DNA of 64,000 nt from Emergencia timonensis (GTDB lineage: Bacteria; Bacillota; Clostridia; Peptostreptococcales; Anaerovoracaceae). The DNA is taken from assembly GCF_900086585.1 (NCBI RefSeq), contig NZ_FLKM01000009.1, positions 1,984,001-2,048,000 on the forward strand, read 5' to 3'. A model generated the notes under the pieces. That model was given only the letters and a program-made list of their open reading frames with translations, was not told the DNA's origin and ran no database searches. A program made the translations under genes and the position numbers. Position 1 is the first letter of the stretch. Each line of letters opens with the position of its first letter. This document shows positions 1 to 8,592 of this stretch, piece after piece.

Positions 1-403
1 ATCCGTTAATGCCTGTCACTTCGGGATGCGCCCGATCACCGACGATCACTATTTTCTTCCCCTGCTTATGGGCTTCATAAACGAGCTGATGAATTTTATT
101 GACAAAAGGACAAGTTGCATCGACCACTTCAAGACCTTTTTTGGCTGCATCATCAAAAAAGCGTTTCGTCTCGCCGTGGGATCTGACGATGACCACATCA
201 CCCCTTTGGGCCTGCTCTGGCTCATAGATGATACCAACCCCCTGCGATGCTAAATGATCGATGACAAATTGGTTGTGGATCAAAGGACCACAGGTATAAA
301 TTTTTTTATCCTTGTTGTTGTATATCTGCTGTTCTGTCTTTTCAATTGCTTGTTTGACCCCAAAGCAAAATCCTGAATTCTCTGCTCTAATGATTTCTGC
401 CAT
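1..403 (-). CDS. ispH: 4-hydroxy-3-methylbut-2-enyl diphosphate reductase, N-terminal part
   Basis: This is the first 134 residues of IspH (LytB), the [4Fe-4S] enzyme that makes IPP and DMAPP in the last step of the MEP isoprenoid pathway. The reading frame runs off the left edge of the window, so the C-terminal half is not seen. Visible family marks are the N-terminal SGFCFGV with cluster ligand Cys13, the substrate-binding histidines in LIHN (His43) and RSHG (His76), and the second ligand Cys98 in DATCPFV. The ATG at 403 lies inside the last codons of rarA, a 17-bp overlap, so the two are probably co-transcribed. Confidence 0.95.
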   Translation of the reverse strand, partial: MAEIIRAENSGFCFGVKQAIEKTEQQIYNNKDKKIYTCGPLIHNQFVIDHLASQGVGIIYEPEQAQRGDVVIVRSHGETKRFFDDAAKKGLEVVDATCPFVNKIHQLVYEAHKQGKKIVIVGDRAHPEVTGING

Positions 404-1673
404 ACTTTTCCTCTAGACTTTCTAAGAATTTTTTAAATGAACCTTCCGATCCATTGGCTGTCGGTTCGTAATATTTTACTTTTTCTTGGTACAGGTTGTC
501 CGGCAGGTATTGCTGCTGCACATATCCGCCATAAGCGTGAGGATACTTGTAGTCTCTGCCGAGGCCCATCTCCTTTGCCCCTTTGTAATGGGAGTCTTTG
601 AGATGATCCGGCACGTCATCGATTTTTCTTGACCTAAGATCTTCTTTCGCCTTTTGATAAGCCATAAAAGCCGCGTTTGACTTCGGCGCCGATGCCAGAA
701 GAATCACTGCCTGGGCCAGGTTTATAGAAGCTTCCGGATAACCTACCATCAAAGCAGCTTGCACGCAGCAAGTGACAATAGAAATTGCAGACGGATAAGC
801 CATACCGATATCTTCACTAGCCATGACCATCAGCCGGCGCCCCAGCATCTGTATGTCTGCGCCGCCATCTACCAACCTGGCGAAATAGTGAATCGCAGCA
901 TCCGGATCACTGCCGCGGACTGATTTTTGCAGGGCGGACAATAGATTATAACGATCGTCGCCCTTGTCATAGAAGCCAATTTTTCGCTGCATGGCTTCTG
1001 CAACCATCTCTTTCGTCATGGTCTCTGTCAAGTCCAGATTGTCGACGATAAAACCCAGAGTATCCAGTGAAACTCTGCCATCGCCGCCTGCCAGGTTGGC
1101 CAAAATATCCAAAGCCTCTTCATCGTACTGGATATGTAGATTGCCAAAGCCTTTTTCTGTGTCGTTCAGTGCACGAAGCAGCATCTTCTTAATATTGCCG
1201 TTGTCCAGCCGTTTAAATTCATAGATATTTCTTACCCGGCTGAGGATCGCGTTATTGATAGAAAAATATGGATTCTCCGTGGTGCTGCCGATGAATTTAA
1301 TTACCCCTTCTTCCAGTGCCTTGAGGAGAGAGTCCTGCTGCAGCTTGTTCCATCTGTGAAACTCGTCGATATACACATAGGTCGTCCTGCTTTCTAAACC
1401 ATAAAATCGCATTTTGGCACTTTCAAGCAATTCTTTCAGTTCCTTTGTTCCCGTCGTCGATGCATTGATTTCTGTAAAACTGCTGTCCATCTCTTTGGCG
1501 ATGATTCTGGCCAAAGTCGTCTTTCCCGTACCCGATGGTCCGAAGAAAATAGCTGAATCAAAAGTTTTGTTCTTTATTGCATTATAAAGCAATGATCCTT
1601 TATACATAAAATGTTCTTGTCCGACAAAATCTTCCAGATTATCTGGCCTCATCCTCGTTGATAATGGTATCAT
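387..1673 (-). CDS. rarA: replication-associated recombination protein A (AAA+ ATPase)
   Basis: RarA (MgsA/WHIP family) is a AAA+ ATPase related to clamp-loader subunits that acts at stalled replication forks. The 428-residue product has Walker A GPSGTGKT at residues 45-52, Walker B with YIDEFHR near 101-107, sensor 1 in GSTTENP near 129-135 and an arginine-finger LSRVR near 144-148, followed by the C-terminal tetramerisation region typical of the family. Length is normal. In many relatives the Walker B box ends in DEIHR; here it is DEFHR. The stop codon overlaps the start of ispH, which points to one leftward transcript. Confidence 0.95.
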   Translation of the reverse strand: MIPLSTRMRPDNLEDFVGQEHFMYKGSLLYNAIKNKTFDSAIFFGPSGTGKTTLARIIAKEMDSSFTEINASTTGTKELKELLESAKMRFYGLESRTTYVYIDEFHRWNKLQQDSLLKALEEGVIKFIGSTTENPYFSINNAILSRVRNIYEFKRLDNGNIKKMLLRALNDTEKGFGNLHIQYDEEALDILANLAGGDGRVSLDTLGFIVDNLDLTETMTKEMVAEAMQRKIGFYDKGDDRYNLLSALQKSVRGSDPDAAIHYFARLVDGGADIQMLGRRLMVMASEDIGMAYPSAISIVTCCVQAALMVGYPEASINLAQAVILLASAPKSNAAFMAYQKAKEDLRSRKIDDVPDHLKDSHYKGAKEMGLGRDYKYPHAYGGYVQQQYLPDNLYQEKVKYYEPTANGSEGSFKKFLESLEEKYGRNH

Positions 1674-1688
1674 GGGTGTTCCTCTTTC

Positions 1689-2249
1689 TCATTTAATCAC
1701 GGTTATGAATACATCTGACACCTCACTAGAGTCTGTGTTTTTCAGTTTTTCTACTGCTTCGTCTTTGGTGCTCACGATGGGACTAATAACCTTGTACTTT
1801 CCGTCGATTTCTTTAATCTTAGAATCAATGCCTTCATCCTCTAACTTAGACACCAGCTCTTCTGCCTTTGCTTCTGTGCTGAATAGACCAAACTGAAGGG
1901 CATAACCCTTGTCTTCACTATCAGAACTGTCGCTGTCATCGTCTTCATTATCTTTAGCATTGTCCTTTTTTTCGTCCTGCTGCGCCTGAGACGTTTTCTT
2001 AGACTCGTCCTTATCCGCTGTATCTTCATCGTCCGTCGAATCACCGCTTCGGTCGAGTACTGCCGTCAATTTTGACGGGAGATCCAGTTTCAGAACTTCC
2101 GTATCGTACCCGAGAAGTGGAGCGATGACAAATCGAGCTGTCAAGTATCCGCATATTACCGCTATAATCATTATACCAATAATACCTAAGAATTTCATCC
2201 CAGAATTTCTTCTCTGGTTCCTGTACCTTCTGATTCTTCTTCTATTCAC
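1689..2249 (-). CDS. SPOR-domain membrane protein
   Basis: A 186-residue single-pass membrane protein. It begins with a very basic arginine-rich tail (about residues 1-17), then one transmembrane helix (about 18-40), then an extracytoplasmic linker rich in Asp, Ser, Glu and Lys (about 70-112), and ends in a SPOR-like domain from about 113 (GYALQFGLFST onward). SPOR domains bind denuded peptidoglycan at division sites, so a role in cell-wall remodelling or sporulation is likely but inferred. The start is a GTG with GGAGG seven bases upstream. It lies 15 bp upstream of rarA on the same strand. Confidence 0.8.
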   Translation of the reverse strand: MNRRRIRRYRNQRRNSGMKFLGIIGIMIIAVICGYLTARFVIAPLLGYDTEVLKLDLPSKLTAVLDRSGDSTDDEDTADKDESKKTSQAQQDEKKDNAKDNEDDDSDSSDSEDKGYALQFGLFSTEAKAEELVSKLEDEGIDSKIKEIDGKYKVISPIVSTKDEAVEKLKNTDSSEVSDVFITVIK

Positions 2250-2320
2250 TTCGATGCCTCCAAAATTCTTTTATTATAACATGAATAATCCTTTGAGAAT
2301 TTAATCTCTCGTCATGATTC

Positions 2321-2366
2321 AATGATTCCTACCTTGCGGCTGACGCCGATAGATTAGGGAATCATT
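2321..2366. repeat. imperfect hairpin in the SPOR/zinc-ribbon divergent region
   Basis: An inverted repeat AATGATTCCTA (2321-2331) and TAGGGAATCATT (2355-2366), with a small inner CGGC/GCCG stem. It lies in the 260-bp gap between the divergent SPOR gene and the zinc-ribbon gene, upstream of the latter's promoter. It may be a regulator site or a structured transcript end; the sequence alone does not decide. Confidence 0.45.
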
Positions 2367-2391
2367 ACAGCATATGCGCCAAAGAAAAAAG

Positions 2392-2420
2392 TAGACATCT
2401 TCTCAAAAAAAAGTTATAAT
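2392..2420 (+). promoter_or_regulatory. sigma-A-type promoter of the zinc-ribbon gene
   Basis: TAGACA (2392-2397) and TATAAT (2415-2420) are separated by 17 bp, followed by a leader of about 85 bp before the ATG at 2510. Confidence 0.65.
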
Positions 2421-2509
2421 GAAACCGTATTAATTTAATCAGTCGAGTTCCCTATTTATGAATATCGATTTCCATTACTTTAATATAAATATTCATAGGA
2501 GGAAGCACG

Positions 2510-2668
2510 ATGGAAGACAAGACTTTAATCTGTCAGGACTGTGGATGTGAATTCACTTTCACTGTGGGCGAACAGGAATTTTACAAAGAAAAAGGCTTCG
2601 ATAATGAGCCGAAAAGATGCAAGGTTTGCAGAGACAAGAAAAAAGCTGAAAAAAGAAATTTTAGATAA
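2510..2668 (+). CDS. small zinc-ribbon protein
   Basis: A 52-residue protein of the probable zinc-ribbon family that is common in Clostridia. Two CxxC-type knuckles are visible, CQDCGC (residues 8-13) and CKVC (37-40), with the conserved GEQEFYKEKGF and NEPKRC segments between them. The tail is strongly basic. The gene has a good ribosome binding site (AGGAGGAAGCACG before ATG), its own promoter and its own terminator, so it is a single-gene unit. Function in this family is not established; nucleic-acid or protein binding is the usual guess. Confidence 0.85.
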   Translation: MEDKTLICQDCGCEFTFTVGEQEFYKEKGFDNEPKRCKVCRDKKKAEKRNFR

Positions 2669-2676
2669 GCTTAAGC

Positions 2677-2710
2677 AAAAGACTGCTTCTTCCGAAACAG
2701 TCTTTTTTGA
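2677..2710 (+). terminator. intrinsic terminator, probably bidirectional
   Basis: A 9-bp stem AAAAGACTG (2677-2685) and CAGTCTTTT (2698-2706), followed by a T-run on the plus strand. It sits between convergent genes and the A-run on its other side lets it serve the leftward Tad operon as well. Confidence 0.85.
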
Positions 2711-2713
2711 TGT

Positions 2714-3241
2714 TCATTTCACCCCGCAGAGGTAAACCTCCTTGCGCAGCTTCTCTAAGTGATGAATCACAGCTTTGCTGCCAAAGGTGTCCTTTCGGAT
2801 AAAGGCTATTGCATCATCCAGGTATTCCTTACCCTCTTCATGGGCAGTTTCTTTCAATTCTTCCAAAAGAAACGCGATTTTATCCGCCATCGAAATGTCC
2901 TGCTTTTCTGGTATGAAGACTAACTTGGCCTGATGCAGCCCTTTTTGTACGAGGATACGATCCCTATTGATTTCGTATTCATTGGGAAAGATATAGTGGC
3001 GCTGTGCATCGTCTATGCCCAAAAGAAGCGACAATACGATACTCAAAATATCTTCTGTATCAATTTCCTTGAGACTGGACAGTTTACAGCAGCCCTCCGT
3101 CTGATAGCTGGCTATGACATTCTCCTCCGTTTTGATGAATGCCGCAGGTAAGAAGAGCTTGCAAGTCTTGAGGGTCAACATATCCATAATGTAGTTCTCT
3201 AGTTTGTGATTCTCATATATTATCTCAATGTTTGCAGTCAT
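2714..3241 (-). CDS. DUF6382-type protein, last gene of the Tad-like operon
   Basis: A 175-residue soluble protein. The central segment (about residues 60-110, around DILSIVLSLLLGIDDAQRHYI) resembles the DUF6382 domain that in other Clostridia is fused to an FHA domain and encoded at the end of Tad-like loci. No FHA domain is present here, so this is a short version. The start chosen is the ATG at 3241, which has GGAGGTG seven bases upstream and falls directly after the stop of the preceding gene; an earlier ATG lies inside that gene and lacks a binding site. A role in regulating the pilus machine is inferred only from position. Confidence 0.65.
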   Translation of the reverse strand: MTANIEIIYENHKLENYIMDMLTLKTCKLFLPAAFIKTEENVIASYQTEGCCKLSSLKEIDTEDILSIVLSLLLGIDDAQRHYIFPNEYEINRDRILVQKGLHQAKLVFIPEKQDISMADKIAFLLEELKETAHEEGKEYLDDAIAFIRKDTFGSKAVIHHLEKLRKEVYLCGVK

Positions 3242-3242
3242 T

Positions 3243-4007
3243 TCAGACACCTCCGCACTTATAACAAGGGGTATACCCTTTCTTCTCTGCTTCCTCTTTT
3301 TCAATCTCAATATAATACTTATCTATCGTTCTGCAGCCTGAAAGATGATAAACCTCCCCGCTCGCACGAAAGCAGAATACGGGGCTGCCAACCAGGGCAT
3401 CTTTTGCTTCGCACAATTTACACGGGGTATATTTTTTCTTCGTATCTTGTGATAAATATACCATTTGACAGTTAGACTTTACATAGGTGCAGCTTCGATT
3501 ATGATACCGTTTTCCCCACTCAGGGAAGATATATACAATATGGGATTCCTTTTCTTCCTCGAACTCCTTCTTCTCTGCAGGCGCTTCTTTCTGCAAATGT
3601 CCGCTAAATGCTCTGGCTGTTATCTTTCCGTTATACGTAACAGAACTAAACAATCCTAAGGGATTTTTCTCTTGAAAGTTCACATGGAAGTCCAAGGATA
3701 TCAAATGATCAATGCCCTTTGCCGTATAGAGATAACGATAAAAACTAGTCTGATACGTGTTGAGATTCTGATTTTCTTTATAAATTCTATGCTTGACGGC
3801 AGCTGGTAATGCGGCCGGATTCTTGCGAAAGGCAGTTTTAATACATTCCAGATGCGTTTCATCCGCTACGGCGTAATTTACATTTTCGCAAGTAGCGATG
3901 ATAGGTATGATGGACATCAGCATAACCACAGCCATGATAAAAATTGGAATTACGATGACGGATTCCACAATATAACTGCCCTTTTTAGTATTCTTTAACC
4001 ACAACAT
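3243..4007 (-). CDS. TadE-like pseudopilin with two C-terminal zinc-type YHxxxC motifs
   Basis: A 254-residue protein with an N-terminal basic patch and one hydrophobic helix (about residues 12-36, with the Glu of IVESVIVIP), as in TadE/TadF minor pilins. The extracytoplasmic part ends in two similar units, KRYHNRSC...YTPCKLC (about 165-198) and EVYHLSGC...YTPCYKC (about 218-252). This YHxxxC plus CxxC pattern is the Ada-type metal-binding motif often appended to secreted Gram-positive proteins. The gene overlaps the upstream DUF5702 gene by 23 bp. Presumed to be an assembly or tip component of the pilus; the metal binding is a family-based expectation. Confidence 0.7.
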   Translation of the reverse strand: MLWLKNTKKGSYIVESVIVIPIFIMAVVMLMSIIPIIATCENVNYAVADETHLECIKTAFRKNPAALPAAVKHRIYKENQNLNTYQTSFYRYLYTAKGIDHLISLDFHVNFQEKNPLGLFSSVTYNGKITARAFSGHLQKEAPAEKKEFEEEKESHIVYIFPEWGKRYHNRSCTYVKSNCQMVYLSQDTKKKYTPCKLCEAKDALVGSPVFCFRASGEVYHLSGCRTIDKYYIEIEKEEAEKKGYTPCYKCGGV

Positions 4008-5205
4008 GTTCTACTCCGTTTACTTTCATGAGAAAGCGCAGGCCGCCGCTGTATTCCTTCAGGGAAAAAGTACGGTAATACAGGTACTTCATGTTAATCT
4101 GTATCAAATCCATAATCCGCAAAAGACGAACCCGCTCATCCACAGCATAGGTAAAGAGGCTGAGAAAATCTTCGTAGGTTTGGCCTTGATCCACTCCCGT
4201 ATATACGTATTTATCACTGGTATTAGCAACGACAGAATCAAGGTCTATTGCCCAGGTGGCTTCACTTTTCATCAAAGGTACTTTGTGAAGATCAACTAAT
4301 AGTTTATAGTCGTTAATGCTCTCGGCTAATGCCCATGCCGCCAGCAGCGCTTTTTGAGTTGCAATCGCTGCCGGACCCGGCGTCAGAAGCTGAGCCGCTG
4401 CCATAGCTTCTGCGCTTTTCTTTGGGTCTTTGTTAAGATAGACAAAGTTAAGGGCCTCCCTCACTGCAATGATTTTATTTCTTATTGATCTGGCGTTAGC
4501 GGCATCAGACGACTTTCCACAGATGATATACTCAATTTCATTCTGGAAAAAGGTCTTCCCTAAATCTTTAGAATTTGACTGCTCTTTGAAATATGCAAAG
4601 ATGTATTGTTTTTCAAAGAGTTCGTCTCCTGTTTTTTTCATAACGTCTGCAAAGGAATCAGCATTTTTCAGCATGTCTGTTATTTTACTTACTGAAATGC
4701 TCTTCGATGAGCCGGACGAAGGCAAGTTCGACAAAATCACTTGATTGCGAATCGTCCCTGGTTCCAATTCTCCGGCAGACTCTATTTCTTTTGACGGCTT
4801 TATAAACTTCTCGGTAGCCGCTATGATTCCCGCCTTGATAATTTGCTTTTTCATTACATCTGCATTGGCAAGGGAATATTCGTATAAGCTGGAGGAAACG
4901 CCTTCGTAGTCTATGTATTTCTTCTCTTCAAAAGATTCCTTTGCATAGAAATCCAGTTTTTTATTGACATCCGATGGTAATCCATAAAATCCAAAGATGT
5001 TATAGCGTTTCTGTAAATTCAAATCATACTCTGCCAGTATGGAATTGCCCCAGACACTAGCAAGAGCATCTGTGGAACCATTGACTGCTATTTTTTTAGA
5101 AACATCTATAAAGATGAAGATCATGGAGACCAGTGTCACAAAGAAAATCATGACAAAAACCGTGACAGATCCCTTCCTCTTTTTGATATCTATTCCCTTG
5201 CTCAT
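3985..5205 (-). CDS. DUF5702 (TadG-like) membrane-anchored protein
   Basis: A 406-residue protein with an N-terminal helix (about residues 11-34) preceded by a basic stretch and then a large extracytoplasmic domain. This layout, and the segment around GNSILAEYDLNLQKRYNIFGFYG, match DUF5702 proteins that replace TadG in clostridial Tad-like loci. Its ATG overlaps the stop of the upstream TadE-like gene (ATGA), which suggests coupled translation. Probably a structural or scaffolding partner of the pilins; no enzyme motif is seen. Confidence 0.7.
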   Translation of the reverse strand: MSKGIDIKKRKGSVTVFVMIFFVTLVSMIFIFIDVSKKIAVNGSTDALASVWGNSILAEYDLNLQKRYNIFGFYGLPSDVNKKLDFYAKESFEEKKYIDYEGVSSSLYEYSLANADVMKKQIIKAGIIAATEKFIKPSKEIESAGELEPGTIRNQVILSNLPSSGSSKSISVSKITDMLKNADSFADVMKKTGDELFEKQYIFAYFKEQSNSKDLGKTFFQNEIEYIICGKSSDAANARSIRNKIIAVREALNFVYLNKDPKKSAEAMAAAQLLTPGPAAIATQKALLAAWALAESINDYKLLVDLHKVPLMKSEATWAIDLDSVVANTSDKYVYTGVDQGQTYEDFLSLFTYAVDERVRLLRIMDLIQINMKYLYYRTFSLKEYSGGLRFLMKVNGVEHVVVKEY

Positions 5206-5510
5206 TGCATCATTTCTCCTGCCCGAATCAGATCTGCTTCGTTGATCCTATAAATTCTGCCCGCAAGTTTCTTACTCATGACCATGCTGACGACGCCGCC
5301 TATCTCCGATGAGGTTTCTTCTGTTTTATTTTCGATTTCGAAGATAGCCTTGCTGTACATCGCATCTTGTATCAACTGTTTGTGCAGACTGACTTGCGTG
5401 TTCAAGCAGGAAAAATAGTAAACGATCAATAATATCAGGCTCAAAATGGTCAGAATTAAAATCGGCAGCACCATTACCGCTTCGACGATTTCCTCACCTC
5501 TCTTATTCAT
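5202..5510 (-). CDS. TadE-like minor pilin
   Basis: A 102-residue protein starting MNKRGEEIVEAVMVLP with a long hydrophobic helix (about 11-32), the pattern of TadE-family pseudopilins (Gly followed by a Glu a few residues later, then the helix). The ATG at 5510 is taken because it falls 2 bp after the stop of the Flp-type pilin gene; a longer frame would overlap that gene. It shares a 4-bp ATGA overlap with the next gene. Expected to be processed and exported by the Tad machine. Confidence 0.7.
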   Translation of the reverse strand: MNKRGEEIVEAVMVLPILILTILSLILLIVYYFSCLNTQVSLHKQLIQDAMYSKAIFEIENKTEETSSEIGGVVSMVMSKKLAGRIYRINEADLIRAGEMMQ

Positions 5511-5511
5511 C

Positions 5512-5646
5512 TCATCCGTTAAGTCCTTTAAAAGTATTATCGACAAACTCTGTGATCTCAGTTTTAAAAATCAGTCCTAGAGCCACTGCAAGTGCAATTA
5601 AGATAGCCACTTGGACTAATTCCATTCCTTTCTTACTTTTCAGCAT
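5512..5646 (-). CDS. flp: Flp-type (type IVb) major pilin candidate, 44 residues
   Basis: A small reading frame between tadC and the TadE-like gene, with GGAGGG eight bases before the ATG. The product begins MLKSKKGMELVQVAIL and is almost all one hydrophobic helix followed by a short amphipathic tail, TEITEFVDNTF. Size, position and the KKG-helix-ITxFV layout match the Flp1-like pilins of Gram-positive Tad loci. The residue five positions after the presumed cleavage glycine is Gln rather than the usual Glu; a Glu is present at position +2. It would form the pilus shaft if the locus is functional. Confidence 0.75.
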   Translation of the reverse strand: MLKSKKGMELVQVAILIALAVALGLIFKTEITEFVDNTFKGLNG

Positions 5647-5661
5647 TTCTATCCCTCCTAT

Positions 5662-6657
5662 CTACATCTCCATTATGGCCGGCGCGGCCGTAATCAATAT
5701 TAAAACTAAAAGCAATAAAGCCAGTGGAAAAGTCAGTTTTGTTTCGGCAATGCGACCCTTTTCCTCTGCAATTTTTTTTCTCTGGGTCCATAGAATATCA
5801 CTCTCAGATTCCAGTTTTTCTGTCAAATTTACCCCTTTATATTGATTGTCGGTAATGATACTCGTAATTCTCGTGAATTCTTTGATTGCAAGCCGCTTTC
5901 CGTAATCATCCAATACTGTGACAAGGCTGTTGCCTGCCAGGGTTGATTTTTTCTTAATCTCTGCAATCATCTCTGTAAAAAAAGTCTTTTCGTCTTGTCG
6001 CCTTTCATACCCCTCTGCAATTCGTCCAAAAGCGTCATAAAAAATGAGTCCGCTGTTTAGAAGGAGCAGCAGTTGGTTATTAAAGCCAGGCAAAGATTTG
6101 CGGACGACCTCCGCTTTACGTTTCTCCAGGCTGTGTTTTTTCTGCAGGCTGTCTTTGTAAAGCAAAAACATGATTAGTGGAAAAAGCAAGCATGCTGCAA
6201 AGGAAGGTCTGTTCCTTTCTCTGTACCAAAGGATGTGCGTTCCATCCTCAAGACGGCTGGGAAGTCTGACTCTCTCCTCGCCGCTCTGTTCGAGTTCACT
6301 GGCAAGAGATTTAATTTGTGCCATAAGCTGTTCTTCCTCACTCATGCTCTCTGCCTTCCTGCTGGCGGCTTTTTCTTTGCCGGAAAGAGAGAGTATCAAG
6401 TTTTGCTCCGTTTGCAGGCTGCCGCGGACGGCTTTCACTTTCACGGGTACAGACAGAACTTCATCGGCATCTTCTCTAGCAATGGCTATAATCCGCCCAT
6501 TTTCATCCGTGATATAACTGCCAGATCTGCTGAAAAAGCTGGCAATCTGTAGCACTGTTATCAGCAATACTGCTGCCAGAACGAGCAAGGTCGTTTTTCT
6601 ATTATCTCTGCAAAATTTCAGAAATTCTCTCCATTTCGCTTTTATTTCAGACTTCAA
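5662..6657 (-). CDS. tadC: TadC-like type II secretion F-family membrane protein
   Basis: A 331-residue inner-membrane platform protein of the Tad pilus. One N-terminal helix (about 22-42) is followed by an outside or linker segment, a second membrane segment near 152-165, the T2SF domain with the typical GFNNQLLLLLNSGL core, and a C-terminal helix rich in Leu and Ile. The start appears to be a TTG at 6657, with AAAGGAT upstream and an 11-bp overlap with tadB. The N-terminal part between the first two helices is longer than in classic TadC, which fits the clostridial form. Confidence 0.75.
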   Translation of the reverse strand: MKSEIKAKWREFLKFCRDNRKTTLLVLAAVLLITVLQIASFFSRSGSYITDENGRIIAIAREDADEVLSVPVKVKAVRGSLQTEQNLILSLSGKEKAASRKAESMSEEEQLMAQIKSLASELEQSGEERVRLPSRLEDGTHILWYRERNRPSFAACLLFPLIMFLLYKDSLQKKHSLEKRKAEVVRKSLPGFNNQLLLLLNSGLIFYDAFGRIAEGYERRQDEKTFFTEMIAEIKKKSTLAGNSLVTVLDDYGKRLAIKEFTRITSIITDNQYKGVNLTEKLESESDILWTQRKKIAEEKGRIAETKLTFPLALLLLVLILITAAPAIMEM

Positions 6658-7396
6658 TGCTAGTAATCCTTTCTATCATAAAATAGGCGATAACGATTGC
6701 TGCAAGGGCCAGACTCATTAGAATTCTGCCTGCAGCAGTAGAGTACATGACCTGCAGATAGTCAGGAGACATGATTTGCAGGAAGAGAATGATTGCCACC
6801 GGCATAATGGTAATAATTCTTCCCTCATACTTTTTCTGCATAACCATGGCCTTAATTTCTCTTTCAATATTTATTTTTTCACCTATTACGGTTGCGGCTT
6901 TGTTGACTGCCGAAACCAGATTTCCGCCGGTCTCTCGGCAAGCTCTGAAAACTTCTGTAAAATCCTCTACATCTTCCAATGCGGCCCTTCTGGCAAAGTC
7001 CTCTATGACTGCAAGATCACTCTCGCCAGTTTCTTTCATTTTTCGGATCATATCCTTTACTTCACCAAGAAGTTCACTGTCGCCGCCGTAAATATCCCGC
7101 AGACTTTCTTCTGCTTCTTCAAGCGCCTCCGCCATATGCCTGCCTGTAGCTAAAGACGCTGATAAACTGTACAGCAAATCTCTGAACTGGAGCAGAAGTG
7201 CAGCTTTTCGTCTTTCTGCCAAATAGTCGCAATACATCTTTTCCGCTCTGTAATAGATCAGCGGATACAGCAACAGCGGAATAAAGGATGCGTAAAACAC
7301 ATAGCTGGCTCCCAGCACTGCACAGAAAAGTATGATAGAAAATCGCAGCCGTTCCTTTTTCGAAGGCCTATAGACGCTATAATCTGCAATCATCAT
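6647..7396 (-). CDS. tadB: TadB-like type II secretion F-family membrane protein
   Basis: A 249-residue membrane protein with a hydrophobic pair near residues 19-48, a cytoplasmic helical T2SF domain (RDLLYSLSASLATGRHMAEAL and FRACRETGGNL are typical) and two C-terminal helices. TadB and TadC together form the membrane platform that couples the TadA ATPase to pilin extraction. It overlaps tadA by 20 bp and tadC by 11 bp, so translation of the three genes is likely coupled. Confidence 0.8.
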   Translation of the reverse strand: MMIADYSVYRPSKKERLRFSIILFCAVLGASYVFYASFIPLLLYPLIYYRAEKMYCDYLAERRKAALLLQFRDLLYSLSASLATGRHMAEALEEAEESLRDIYGGDSELLGEVKDMIRKMKETGESDLAVIEDFARRAALEDVEDFTEVFRACRETGGNLVSAVNKAATVIGEKINIEREIKAMVMQKKYEGRIITIMPVAIILFLQIMSPDYLQVMYSTAAGRILMSLALAAIVIAYFMIERITSIEV

Positions 7397-8591
7397 CCAT
7401 TCCCTTCAGAAGCAGTTTTCCTCTGCTGCGAATCCTGTTGCCTGTACTGACTAGCTCCATATCACCGTCCAGCGCAAATAACGGATTGAGAACATACTTT
7501 CCATTTTCAAAATCCAGCAGTTCTTGCACCTCGATAACTCTTCGATTGCCATTTTCCAAGCGGCCTAAATGTACCATGATATCGATCCCCTCCACAATCT
7601 GGGCTCTGATAGCGTCCATGGGAATTTGGGCTGACATCAAATACATCGCCTCCAGACGTCTGAGCATACCGGCTACAGAATTTCCGTGGCCAGTCGACAT
7701 ACTTCCATCGTGGCCAGTATTCATCGCCTGCAGCATATCGGCTACTTCTCGGCCTCTGACTTCTCCAACGATGATTCGATCAGGCCGCATCCGCAGGCTG
7801 GTCTTGATCAGCATATCCATCGAAATCTGCCCCTGTCCCATAGTATTCGCATTATGGCATTCCATCTGAACCAGATTTTCAATCCTTTCTAGCTGCAGCT
7901 CCGTAGAGTCTTCAATGACGATGACCCTTTCTTCCTGGGGAATATAGTCAGACAACGCATTGAGAAAAGTTGTCTTTCCAGAGGACGTACCTCCACTGAC
8001 AAAAATATTATAACCGCATTCCACGAGAGTTTTGAGGAAATCAGCACACTCACGAGTCAGAGTACCATGTCCCACCATTTCATCGATGGTAATCCGATCT
8101 TTAGAAAATTTTCTTATAGTCAGAACAGGTCCGTCCACAGCAACGTTTTTGTAGACTGCATTGACACGAGAACCGTCTGCCAGTCTTGCATCGAGTATCG
8201 GATTCATTTCATTGATTTCCCTATGTACGCCGGCAGCAATATTTCTGATAATTTCTTCCAACTCCTCTGTGGAGTCAAAGCAGTCAAAGACAAAACCGAT
8301 TCCATCGCTATCCTCAAAGAAAAAGTGATCCTTTCCGTTAACCATGATTTCATTAATAGATTCGTCATTGATATAAGGTTCCAGCATCCCCAGTTTGCTT
8401 CTAGTCTTAGCATACACCTTTTTGATCAGTTCCTCATACTCCTGCAGTTCCAGGTCATAGTCGTCGTCTAAGACTGTGTCTTCAATTAATTCCATGGCCT
8501 CAAGGGTCTGCAGATTATCGTTCAACGCTAGGATTTTATCTTTCACACATTGAATCTGCTCTTCTAATATCTCTTTATTTGTCTGTAACAC
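7377..8591 (-). CDS. tadA: TadA/CpaF-type secretion ATPase
   Basis: The hexameric ATPase that powers pilus assembly. The 404-residue protein has Walker A GGTSSGKT (about residues 200-207), an Asp-box region with EDSTELQL, Walker B IIVGEVRG (about 273-280) and a His-box TGHDGSMSTGH. The GTG at 8591 is chosen as the start because it has GGAGGAT seven bases upstream and follows the tadZ stop by one base; a TTG at 8609 would lack a binding site. The N-terminal helical domain of about 70 residues is usual for CpaF proteins. Confidence 0.9.
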   Translation of the reverse strand: MLQTNKEILEEQIQCVKDKILALNDNLQTLEAMELIEDTVLDDDYDLELQEYEELIKKVYAKTRSKLGMLEPYINDESINEIMVNGKDHFFFEDSDGIGFVFDCFDSTEELEEIIRNIAAGVHREINEMNPILDARLADGSRVNAVYKNVAVDGPVLTIRKFSKDRITIDEMVGHGTLTRECADFLKTLVECGYNIFVSGGTSSGKTTFLNALSDYIPQEERVIVIEDSTELQLERIENLVQMECHNANTMGQGQISMDMLIKTSLRMRPDRIIVGEVRGREVADMLQAMNTGHDGSMSTGHGNSVAGMLRRLEAMYLMSAQIPMDAIRAQIVEGIDIMVHLGRLENGNRRVIEVQELLDFENGKYVLNPLFALDGDMELVSTGNRIRSRGKLLLKGMDDDCRL

Positions 8592-8592
8592 T

